IMG/VR virus record: IMGVR_UViG_3300031227_004573
Span: 1-52,116 of that record
DNA length: 52,116 nucleotides
Direction: 5' to 3' (one strand)
From: a virus
The position numbers were made by a program, and so were the translations under genes. The notes under the pieces were generated by a model. It saw only the letters and a list, made by a program, of their open reading frames with translations. It did not search any database and was not told the origin of the DNA. The first letter of the stretch is position 1. Every line of letters starts with the position of its first letter. Below, piece after piece: positions 23,542 to 30,044 of the stretch.

Positions 23542-24006
23542 ATGAAATTATATTTTGCTCACAATTTTAATGATCGTAAAGAATTTAGAAAAATAGAACT
23601 TCAGTTAGAAAAAGAGTTAAGCATTGAACTAATGAATCCTTTTTATGATGTTCCAGAAAGAAAAGAAGAAATGCAAGAATTAGATGCAAGAAACGTCAAT
23701 TCAAAAACTAGAATTAAAAGTTTTAAGAACTCTTTTAATAGAGACCAGGAAAGTGCTGAGCTAATAGTCAAAAGAGACTTAGTACAGCTTGCAGGATGCG
23801 ATGGGTTACTTACTATAGTGGATAAGCCAAGCTTTGGTACGACTATAGAGCTATGTAATGCAGTTCTTATGAGAAAACCTGTGTACTTTATAAGTAATCT
23901 ATACTCTAGTCATCCTTGGATTAAAATATATGCTACCAAAACTTTTAAAAATATAGAAGAGTTTAAACAGTACATAAAATACTATAAATCGATACCTTAT
24001 GAGTAA
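23542..24006 (+). CDS. Second nucleoside deoxyribosyltransferase-like protein
   Basis: 154 residues: YFAHNFNDRKEF and IELMNPFYD open the fold, and IVKRDLVQLAGCDGLLTIVD with SFGTTIELCNAV provides the NDT-type ribose site and candidate catalytic Glu. PVYFISNLYSSHPWI follows. It is distinct from the larger homologue at 22.4 kb, so the phage carries two diverged members separated by queD. Substrate unknown; base exchange or hydrolysis of modified deoxynucleotides is likely. Ends inside the RNA ligase start. Confidence 0.75.
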   Translation: MKLYFAHNFNDRKEFRKIELQLEKELSIELMNPFYDVPERKEEMQELDARNVNSKTRIKSFKNSFNRDQESAELIVKRDLVQLAGCDGLLTIVDKPSFGTTIELCNAVLMRKPVYFISNLYSSHPWIKIYATKTFKNIEEFKQYIKYYKSIPYE

Positions 24007-25066
24007 ATTAATAGTAGAAGTCTGCAAAGTAGAAAAGATTGAAAAGCATCCTAATGCGGATAGACTCTCTATAGTTACTGTTAAAGGCTGGAACTGCGTC
24101 GTTAGTTTAGACCAATATAAGGAAGGGGACTTAGTTGTATACTGTCCACCTGACAGCCTAATTCCTGAAGACATAATCGAAAAATATAATCTAGAATTTC
24201 TAAAAAAGAATGGAAGGGTTGGAACCATTAAATTAAGAAAGTGCATATCTCAAGGTCTTATTTTAAGTATTCCAGAAGGAAAAACTTGGAAGAAAGGTAA
24301 AGACGTAGCTAAAGAATTGGGAATTGTTAAATACGAAGTTCCTGAGCCTAAGTTTCAACAATTTAAAGGTAATCGTCCTACTAAAAAGAAGAAAAATCCT
24401 CTATTTGACAAGTATACGGATATAAATAATATTAAAAATTATAACAACGTGTTTAAAGAAGGAGATTTAGTAGTAATAACAGAAAAAATTCACGGTACTA
24501 ACTTTAGAGCTGGTAGACTACCAAGATACACAGATAGTTTGTGGGGTAAAATAAAATCCCTTTTATTTGGCAAATATGAGTTCATATATGGGAGTCATCG
24601 TGTTCAAATAACTCATCACAATAATAGGCATTGTTTTTATGGAGAAGACGTATATGGTAAGATTGCTAAAAAATATAAATTAGCTGAAATTATCCCTGAA
24701 GATTATACTATATATGGAGAAATTTACGGTAAAGGAATTCAAGATTTAGAATATGGAAAAGAGGATACTGATATAATGTTTTTCGACGTGAAATACAAAG
24801 GAAACTACTTAGACTTTAATGATGCTAGAAAATTTATTGCTTCTTTGGGTTTACGCTATGTTCCTATACTCAGTTACGGAAAATATACACTAGAATCAGT
24901 AAAAGAGTACACAAATGGAACATCCATATTAGATCTAAAAACAATAAGAGAAGGATGCGTAATTAAACCCGTGAAAGAAGAAAATGATGTTAGAATAGGA
25001 AGAAAAATACTAAAAAGTGTTGGTGAAGAGTACCTATTAAGAAAAGGAGCAACAGAATACAAATGA
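23999..25066 (+). CDS. RNA ligase with N-terminal OB domain
   Basis: 355 residues. Residues 1-115 are an OB-type domain similar to the front domain of DraRnl-type ligases (VEKIEKHPNADRLSIVTVKG). The nucleotidyltransferase core follows: motif I KIHGTN with AMP-accepting K163, RVQITHHNN, YTIYGEIYGKG (E241 region) and motif V CVIKPVKE. The N-terminal OB placement is characteristic of nick-sealing RNA ligases that join 3'-OH to 5'-phosphate ends. With the kinase and phosphatase at 9.7-10.5 kb it completes an RNA repair set. It overlaps the preceding gene by 8 bases. Confidence 0.88.
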   Translation: MSKLIVEVCKVEKIEKHPNADRLSIVTVKGWNCVVSLDQYKEGDLVVYCPPDSLIPEDIIEKYNLEFLKKNGRVGTIKLRKCISQGLILSIPEGKTWKKGKDVAKELGIVKYEVPEPKFQQFKGNRPTKKKKNPLFDKYTDINNIKNYNNVFKEGDLVVITEKIHGTNFRAGRLPRYTDSLWGKIKSLLFGKYEFIYGSHRVQITHHNNRHCFYGEDVYGKIAKKYKLAEIIPEDYTIYGEIYGKGIQDLEYGKEDTDIMFFDVKYKGNYLDFNDARKFIASLGLRYVPILSYGKYTLESVKEYTNGTSILDLKTIREGCVIKPVKEENDVRIGRKILKSVGEEYLLRKGATEYK

Positions 25067-25203
25067 GTAAAGAAGATACCTATACTTTTGGAATGTGTAA
25101 GATTTGCAAGGAGAATAAGCCTTTAAAGAATGGTACTTGTCCAAAATGTGAAGAAAAATTGCCAGATTGTTTTAAAGAGATATTTGGAGAAAAACTAGAA
25201 TGA
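25063..25203 (+). CDS. 46-residue zinc-ribbon protein
   Basis: ATG overlaps the ligase stop (ATGA) and the reading frame ends in a TGA shared with the next start. The product has CKIC (12-15) and CPKC (26-29) spaced like a zinc ribbon, with a further Cys at 36 and an acidic end. Both 4-nt overlaps support real translation. It is the first of two consecutive zinc-ribbon genes. Confidence 0.62.
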   Translation: MSKEDTYTFGMCKICKENKPLKNGTCPKCEEKLPDCFKEIFGEKLE

Positions 25204-25382
25204 AATGTCGATGCGGAAGTAGAGATTTTATTGCTATTGAATATGGGTACACCCATCCTGAGAGATACGATGGAATTAGTGAAGAAAGATGTACAATGTG
25301 CGGAACAAGATATGGAAGATGGAGTGGTAAAATATTAAAAGACGGAGAATGTGAAAAAAGATTTGGAGGAAGGCATGGCTAA
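25200..25382 (+). CDS. 60-residue zinc-ribbon protein
   Basis: Residues 3-5 (CRC) and 31-34 (CTMC) provide a four-cysteine ribbon with a strand-turn body (DFIAIEYGYTHPERYDG). The C-terminus overlaps the ribosome site and start of the next gene. It resembles the single ribbon domains of transcription or rubredoxin-like proteins, but nothing more precise can be said. Confidence 0.65.
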   Translation: MKCRCGSRDFIAIEYGYTHPERYDGISEERCTMCGTRYGRWSGKILKDGECEKRFGGRHG

Positions 25383-25752
25383 GAAATACACAAAGGTAAA
25401 GGACTCAGGTAAGAGACAGAAGTTCGAATCTGGAGCAGTAAGAGATATCCAAGAGGGAAAAGGGAGATTTGATTTAATACCTCCTATGGCTATGGAAAGA
25501 CTAGCTAGGCACTACGAAAACGGTGCCAGAAAGTACGGTGAATCCAATTGGCAAAAAGGAATGCCTTTATCGAGGTATTTAGACTCTTTAATCAGGCATG
25601 CCTATAAACTTTTAGCTGGAATGGACGATGAGGATCATGCAGCAGCTATTGCTTGGAACTCTTTTGCCTTTATATACACTAAAGATAAAATAGAACAAGG
25701 AAAATTACCTAAAGATCTAGACAATATTCAAAAAGATACGCAGAAGGAGTAG
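25375..25752 (+). CDS. DUF5664-type dATP/dGTP diphosphohydrolase-like protein
   Basis: About 125 residues from ATG 25375, which follows GGAGGAAGGC. The pattern GRFDLIPPMAMERLARHYENGARKYG, NWQKGMPLSRYLDSLIRHAYKLLAG, DEDHAAAIAWNSFAF is that of the phage DUF5664 family, related to MazG/HD-type dNTP hydrolases. Members probably cleave purine deoxynucleoside triphosphates. In a phage with a 7-deazaguanine pathway it could lower unmodified dGTP; that is inference. Confidence 0.85.
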   Translation: MAKKYTKVKDSGKRQKFESGAVRDIQEGKGRFDLIPPMAMERLARHYENGARKYGESNWQKGMPLSRYLDSLIRHAYKLLAGMDDEDHAAAIAWNSFAFIYTKDKIEQGKLPKDLDNIQKDTQKE

Positions 25753-25761
25753 TGATCTACT

Positions 25762-26118
25762 ATGAATAAAATTCCTAAAAAGTACGAGGCTGAATGGAAA
25801 GAAACTTATCAAAAAATACAAGAAGTAATTTCGTATCTATCTCAATCATTTTCCAGTAAAGTCTTAGAGAAAAGTGACATAGGACAAGATTTATGGGTTC
25901 TGTTTCTTGAAATGACCAATAGGGATAAAAAGTACTATAGAAGAAAACCAGGTTGGTACTTTCTTAGATTTAAATGGTTCTTACTCACTAAGTACCAAAA
26001 GGAAGTAACTAGAATAAAGAGGGAGTGGGAGTACAAACTAAGAAACAATCCCAATAAAGGAAAGATTCAATCTCGTATAGGATACTTAAACGATAAGAAG
26101 GATGATGAAAGAATTTAG
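25762..26118 (+). CDS. Sigma region 2-like half of a split sigma factor
   Basis: 118 residues, basic. DIGQDLWVLFLEMTNRD and YYRRKPGWYFLRFKWFLL match the region 2 core of sigma-70 factors: an acidic-Q helix that docks on the RNA polymerase clamp, then an aromatic helix that opens the -10 region. KEVTRIKREWEYK continues as a basic helix. No region 4 is present; the next gene supplies one. The arrangement is like the Bacillus SigO-RsoA pair. It precedes terminase and portal, so a late-gene role is likely. Confidence 0.65.
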   Translation: MNKIPKKYEAEWKETYQKIQEVISYLSQSFSSKVLEKSDIGQDLWVLFLEMTNRDKKYYRRKPGWYFLRFKWFLLTKYQKEVTRIKREWEYKLRNNPNKGKIQSRIGYLNDKKDDERI

Positions 26119-26329
26119 TGCTGATCTGAGCTTAATGCTATACTCTGTAGAAGAGCAAGCAGGAAAAGAGTGTAGGGATATCGTGAGTAAGTATCTCAGT
26201 AACTATAAAATATCTGAGATATGTAAAGAGCTAAAACTCAGTAGATTTAAAGTTCAAAGACGATTAAATAAAGGATTGGAGATTTTGAAGCAAATAGTAG
26301 AAAAGGAGAGAAGTTATGGGAAGAACTAG
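26105..26329 (+). CDS. Sigma region 4-like half of a split sigma factor
   Basis: About 74 residues from the second of two tandem ATGs (26102/26105), behind AAGAAGG. LSNYKISEICKELKLSRFKVQRRLNKGLEILK is a region 4-type helix-turn-helix with the usual LSRxxVxxRLxxGL spacing, which reads the -35 element. It overlaps the region 2-like gene by 14-17 bases, a sign of coupled synthesis in equal amounts. Together they make a complete sigma-like set in two chains. The stop overlaps the terminase small subunit. Confidence 0.65.
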   Translation: MKEFSADLSLMLYSVEEQAGKECRDIVSKYLSNYKISEICKELKLSRFKVQRRLNKGLEILKQIVEKERSYGKN

Positions 26330-26876
26330 AAAGACTGAAGTTTTAAAAAGAAGAACTGCAGTTAGAAAGTTGTATCTTAAAGGTATTACGAGAGTCGAAG
26401 ACCTATTAGCTCATTCCGACTTACAGACATTCGGACCCGTAAGTGAGAGTACTATTAGAAAAGATTTAGCTGCAATAAATAGGTGGTACGTGGCAGCTGT
26501 AGAAAAGAATCCTCAAATACTAGATAAACAGGCTGAGTACATTCTTAAACATTTAGATCAACTTAATATGATAAAAGCAAGACTTAATGAAATTGCTGAA
26601 AGAGCTAAAGAATCGGGAAGCTTAAAGAGTGAGATAAGTGCTCTAAAAGCTATCTTAGATGAATTAAATCATGAAGCTAAAGTCTTAAAGCTAATTGATG
26701 TGTCTAAGACTATTAATCAATACATTAAGATTGATAAAATAGAAATGATATTTACTAAAGTTATAGATGTTATTAAAGAATTTGTACCCGTAGATCAACA
26801 AAAGTATGCTTTAGAGCGTCTAAAACAAGTAGGAACTCAAATAACAGATGTGAAATCCAATGATGGACAAAAATAA
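26316..26876 (+). CDS. terS: Terminase small subunit
   Basis: 186 residues directly before and overlapping the large subunit. The N-terminal helix-turn-helix region (TRVEDLLAHSDL, VSESTIRKDLAAINRWY) would bind the packaging site. A long helical middle (QAEYILKHLDQLNMIKARLNEIAERAK) forms the oligomerising coiled coil, and a short C-terminal domain contacts TerL. This domain order and position are those of phage TerS. Sequence divergence in this family is high, so context carries much of the weight. Confidence 0.8.
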   Translation: MGRTRKTEVLKRRTAVRKLYLKGITRVEDLLAHSDLQTFGPVSESTIRKDLAAINRWYVAAVEKNPQILDKQAEYILKHLDQLNMIKARLNEIAERAKESGSLKSEISALKAILDELNHEAKVLKLIDVSKTINQYIKIDKIEMIFTKVIDVIKEFVPVDQQKYALERLKQVGTQITDVKSNDGQK

Positions 26877-28677
26877 AAAACTTCAAAGTATCTTCGATAA
26901 GTCTGTAGATAGGGCTCTAGAAGATGTAAAGTTAGGTGAAAGTCAATTCGAGATTACTCCTGTACCACCCAAAGAGTTTTTCGAAGTGTGGTTAAAACAA
27001 CCTCTTTTTCCAGAACAATACAGAATTATTAATCAGATATTTACTGCAGATTATAAGAATTGGAGAAAAGACATCAAAGAGATTCTGTTATTGTGGGGAG
27101 AAGGAGCTTCAAAGGACTATACCATTGTTCGTACACTAGTATATTGCTGCTATTTTCTCTGTTGTCTTCGAAATCCTCAAGAGTACTTTAACATAGGAGC
27201 TAGTACTCCTATAGTCGTAGCGTGTATGAGTGTAAATGAAGAGCATGCTAAGGATGTATTTTTTAAGCAATTTACTACTGTTATCAAAAAAATAAGAAAC
27301 CCTGCAACTGGTAGAAACTTTTTTGCTGATTTGGGAGTAGATCTGAGAGATGGTAAAGATATTCAAACTCGAAAAGTGTTATTTCCAAATCACGTAGAAG
27401 CGATGGCAGCTGATGCCTCTAGATATGGAGTAGAGGGTAAAAATGTTCTAATGTGCATATTTGATGAAATTGCTGAAGTTAGGTATGATAGAGCTAAAGA
27501 AAGATACGATAATGCTAGAAATACAGCTTTTTCGAGATTTCCTGATCACTATAAGCTAGTTATGATCTCTTATCCTAGAGATGAGTTTGATTATATGATG
27601 ACTCACTATGCTGAAGTAGATGAATGGCCTGAGGACGACAAGAAACAGGTATTTAAAAGTCGAAAGTCTCCTTGGGAAGTCAGAAGTAAAGAGGGAGCTC
27701 ATCCTGATTTAATAAATAAACGTTTATATAAACTAAAAGAAGACTATGTTCCCATATATAGAAAAGATCCCGAAGATGCTAAAAGAAGATACGAGTGTCT
27801 TTTTACTAAGTCTTCTGGTGCAAGATTTCTTAAAAAGTACGAGCTTATACTAGAAAGGTGTATTAATTTTGATAGACCTTCTCCGATTATATGGGACGAT
27901 GTCGGAAGAGAGGGTGAAGTATTTGTAACAGAAAAAGAATTGTTAACCTTAAACTGGCAACCTTGGTTTAGACCTGGATACAGCTATGAGGCATACTTAC
28001 TAGAGCAAAAATTATTAAAAAATCCTGAAAATGATAAATTGAGAGATCTACTGAATAAAGAACTAGTGAGACATGAGAATGCTCAATACTTTGTGCACAT
28101 AGATTTATCTCAAGGAATAAAAGATTGCGCAGGATTAGTTATTATCCACTCTTATGCAATCACTCCAACACAAATGGGGTACTACGTAGACTTAGCAATT
28201 CAGATAAGACCTGAAGATGCAGAAATTGACTTTGAGACTATTAGAAAATTTATATATAAACTTAGTGATAAAAATTTCGATATAATTACTACATCATTGG
28301 ATGGATTCCAAAGTGTAGATTTTAGACAAATGTTAGAAAAGAGAGGGATTCAGAGTGATCTCGTATCTGTAGATAGAACAAGAAAACCATACGATACTTT
28401 AAAGGGTCTTCTGTATCAGGGTAAAGTTAGTATGTATAATTATTTAGTAATACTACGAGAATTAAAAGAACTTCAAAAAACAAATAGAGATAAGGTAGAT
28501 CACCCTCAAAAGAGCCCTCAGAGGCTGAAAGAGGAGGGATTACAGTATGGGTCTAAAGATGTGGCTGATGCCCTAGCAGGAGCTGTTTATTCAGCAGTAC
28601 TTCAAGAGTTGGATATAGGACCCTCGTTAGTAGATTCATCTGATACAGAGTTACCTGATGTGGAGGATATATTATAA
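26860..28677 (+). CDS. terL: Terminase large subunit
   Basis: 605 residues. The ATPase has a deviant P-loop GEGASKDY at 80-87 and Walker B CIFDE with D202/E203. The RNase H-like nuclease has D415 (VHIDLSQG), D481 (SLDGFQS) and D567/D570 (KDVADALAG). TerL pumps DNA into the capsid and cuts it. The P-loop has Lys-Asp where Lys-Ser/Thr is usual; similar variants are known in other phage terminases. It begins at tandem ATGs without a strong ribosome site, so it is coupled to TerS. Confidence 0.95.
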   Translation: MMDKNKKLQSIFDKSVDRALEDVKLGESQFEITPVPPKEFFEVWLKQPLFPEQYRIINQIFTADYKNWRKDIKEILLLWGEGASKDYTIVRTLVYCCYFLCCLRNPQEYFNIGASTPIVVACMSVNEEHAKDVFFKQFTTVIKKIRNPATGRNFFADLGVDLRDGKDIQTRKVLFPNHVEAMAADASRYGVEGKNVLMCIFDEIAEVRYDRAKERYDNARNTAFSRFPDHYKLVMISYPRDEFDYMMTHYAEVDEWPEDDKKQVFKSRKSPWEVRSKEGAHPDLINKRLYKLKEDYVPIYRKDPEDAKRRYECLFTKSSGARFLKKYELILERCINFDRPSPIIWDDVGREGEVFVTEKELLTLNWQPWFRPGYSYEAYLLEQKLLKNPENDKLRDLLNKELVRHENAQYFVHIDLSQGIKDCAGLVIIHSYAITPTQMGYYVDLAIQIRPEDAEIDFETIRKFIYKLSDKNFDIITTSLDGFQSVDFRQMLEKRGIQSDLVSVDRTRKPYDTLKGLLYQGKVSMYNYLVILRELKELQKTNRDKVDHPQKSPQRLKEEGLQYGSKDVADALAGAVYSAVLQELDIGPSLVDSSDTELPDVEDIL

Positions 28678-28702
28678 AAACTTAGAGTATAATAAGTTGA
28701 GT

Positions 28703-28721
28703 AGGGTTTTCAAATAGGAGG
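28703..28721 (+). promoter_or_regulatory. AGGGTTTTCAAATA leader motif before portal
   Basis: The 51-base gap before the portal gene contains AGGGTTTTCAAATA directly joined to the GGAGG ribosome site. Nearly the same string (AGGTTTTCAATTA) occurs on the opposite strand ahead of the shortened nucleotidyltransferase gene and ahead of the tail-tube gene. It may be a late-gene regulatory or RNA element. A TATAAT also occurs upstream at 28688-28693 without a good -35. Confidence 0.35.
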
Positions 28722-28728
28722 ATAAGAC

Positions 28729-29991
28729 ATGAACATATTTTCTAAAATATTCAAGAAAAAGCAGATAATTTCCAATACTAAGGGTAAAACTGAGGAAAAA
28801 GAGTCTCAGTCTAAGGAGCAACCTGGTGTAGCAGATGCTGGGGATTTCGTATCTCCTCAGTATGAGACGGTTTCTTATGAAAACGTCCAAACTATGTACG
28901 ATAATTCGCCTTTATTAAAAAAATACATCAACGCTATTTTGAACGAAGCTTTAAGATACCAATTTATTGCTCGAGCAAAAAAAGGATATGAGGATAAGGC
29001 TAAGACTAAGGGTAGGGTTATATATCTCAATCAACTAATGGCTAAATGTAATTCTGTAGAAACTTTTAGTGAAGTAAGAGAGAAATATATTAAAGATCTG
29101 TATTTATATGGTAGAGCAGGTATTGAGTTAGAACCCACTACTGCAAGTGAGGCAAAGGCCCTATACGCTGTTCCTGGTTATTGTATTAGACTTGATGTAG
29201 ATGACACTGGAGCTAATTTTCAAAATCCTAAAAAAGCATATAGATTAATGCATCCAGAAGAGACAGATCGAGAAGTAGCAGTTTTTCCAGAGGATTCTTT
29301 TATATATCTCGTACTAGACAAGATGAGCGATAGAATATATGGATCTGATCCTATAACCTCCATATATACTGAGCTACAAACAGATATGGCTGCTTCTAAT
29401 AACCTTAAAGCAGGATCTCATTCTATGAAATCTGGAGTTTTGTGTTTACCTAAAGCTCCTAGAAAGATACTAACAGACATCGTAAATAGAATCATGCAAC
29501 TGTGTAAGAAAAACTCAAGAGTTAAAATAGTTGCTTCAAATGTAGAAGGTAAATTTATAGATTTATCTAATCTTAATCCAGAAGATAACATAAAACTTCA
29601 AGCGTGGTTAATTAAAAAGGCAAATATATGGAATATCCCACCTTTTAAGTTAGGTTTAGCTGGAGAAGCTGGTTCATTAAACGCTAGAGAGCAGCGAGAC
29701 GATTTTAGAGTTTTGATTGAAAGATTAGTTAAGTATGAACTTGCAAAATTAAATGCAATACTCATAACTACTAAACTAAAATTTGAAGATGTAGAGCTAT
29801 ACTGTCCTGATTTAGCTACAAAGTTATCATACGAAAGGGCTAGGATAGCTGTAAGACTAGTAAATGGTAGGATAGTAACTCCTAATGAAGCTAGAGTTAA
29901 ATATTTAGGATTAAATAAACTAGAAGATCCTAGAGCAGATGAATTGCAAATTCCAGACCAAGAAAAGACTAATTCTACTGATAACAAATAA
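28729..29991 (+). CDS. Portal protein
   Basis: 420 residues, a usual length for HK97/SPP1-type portals. The N-terminal part carries YDNSPLLKKYINAILNEAL; the clip/wing region follows (GRAGIELEP, VPGYCIRLDVDDTG); the stem and channel region has WNIPPFKLGLAGEAGSLNAREQRD, which is typical of portals. It forms the ring through which TerL packages DNA. It lies directly after terL, but the capsid gene it joins is 22 kb away on the other strand. Good AGGAGG site. Confidence 0.9.
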   Translation: MNIFSKIFKKKQIISNTKGKTEEKESQSKEQPGVADAGDFVSPQYETVSYENVQTMYDNSPLLKKYINAILNEALRYQFIARAKKGYEDKAKTKGRVIYLNQLMAKCNSVETFSEVREKYIKDLYLYGRAGIELEPTTASEAKALYAVPGYCIRLDVDDTGANFQNPKKAYRLMHPEETDREVAVFPEDSFIYLVLDKMSDRIYGSDPITSIYTELQTDMAASNNLKAGSHSMKSGVLCLPKAPRKILTDIVNRIMQLCKKNSRVKIVASNVEGKFIDLSNLNPEDNIKLQAWLIKKANIWNIPPFKLGLAGEAGSLNAREQRDDFRVLIERLVKYELAKLNAILITTKLKFEDVELYCPDLATKLSYERARIAVRLVNGRIVTPNEARVKYLGLNKLEDPRADELQIPDQEKTNSTDNK

Positions 29992-29996
29992 AGTAT

Positions 29997-30042
29997 AAGC
30001 CGTTCGGATCTAATTAGATTAGAGTACTGAACGGCTTTTTTT
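29997..30042 (+). terminator. Rho-independent terminator after portal
   Basis: Nine perfect base pairs, AAGCCGTTC at 29997-30005 with GAACGGCTT at 30029-30037, followed by a run of seven T at 30036-30042. The loop holds a smaller palindrome TCTAATTAGA. The T run faces right, so it ends transcription of the whole + strand half. On the other strand the tract after the stem is mixed, so it would stop the convergent operon less well. Confidence 0.85.
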
Positions 30043-30044
30043 AT

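Noticed and set aside
29598-29987. A 129-codon open frame on the - strand inside the portal gene
   Set aside because: It is fully antisense to a well-supported portal gene, has Ser/Leu-rich shadow composition and no ribosome site.
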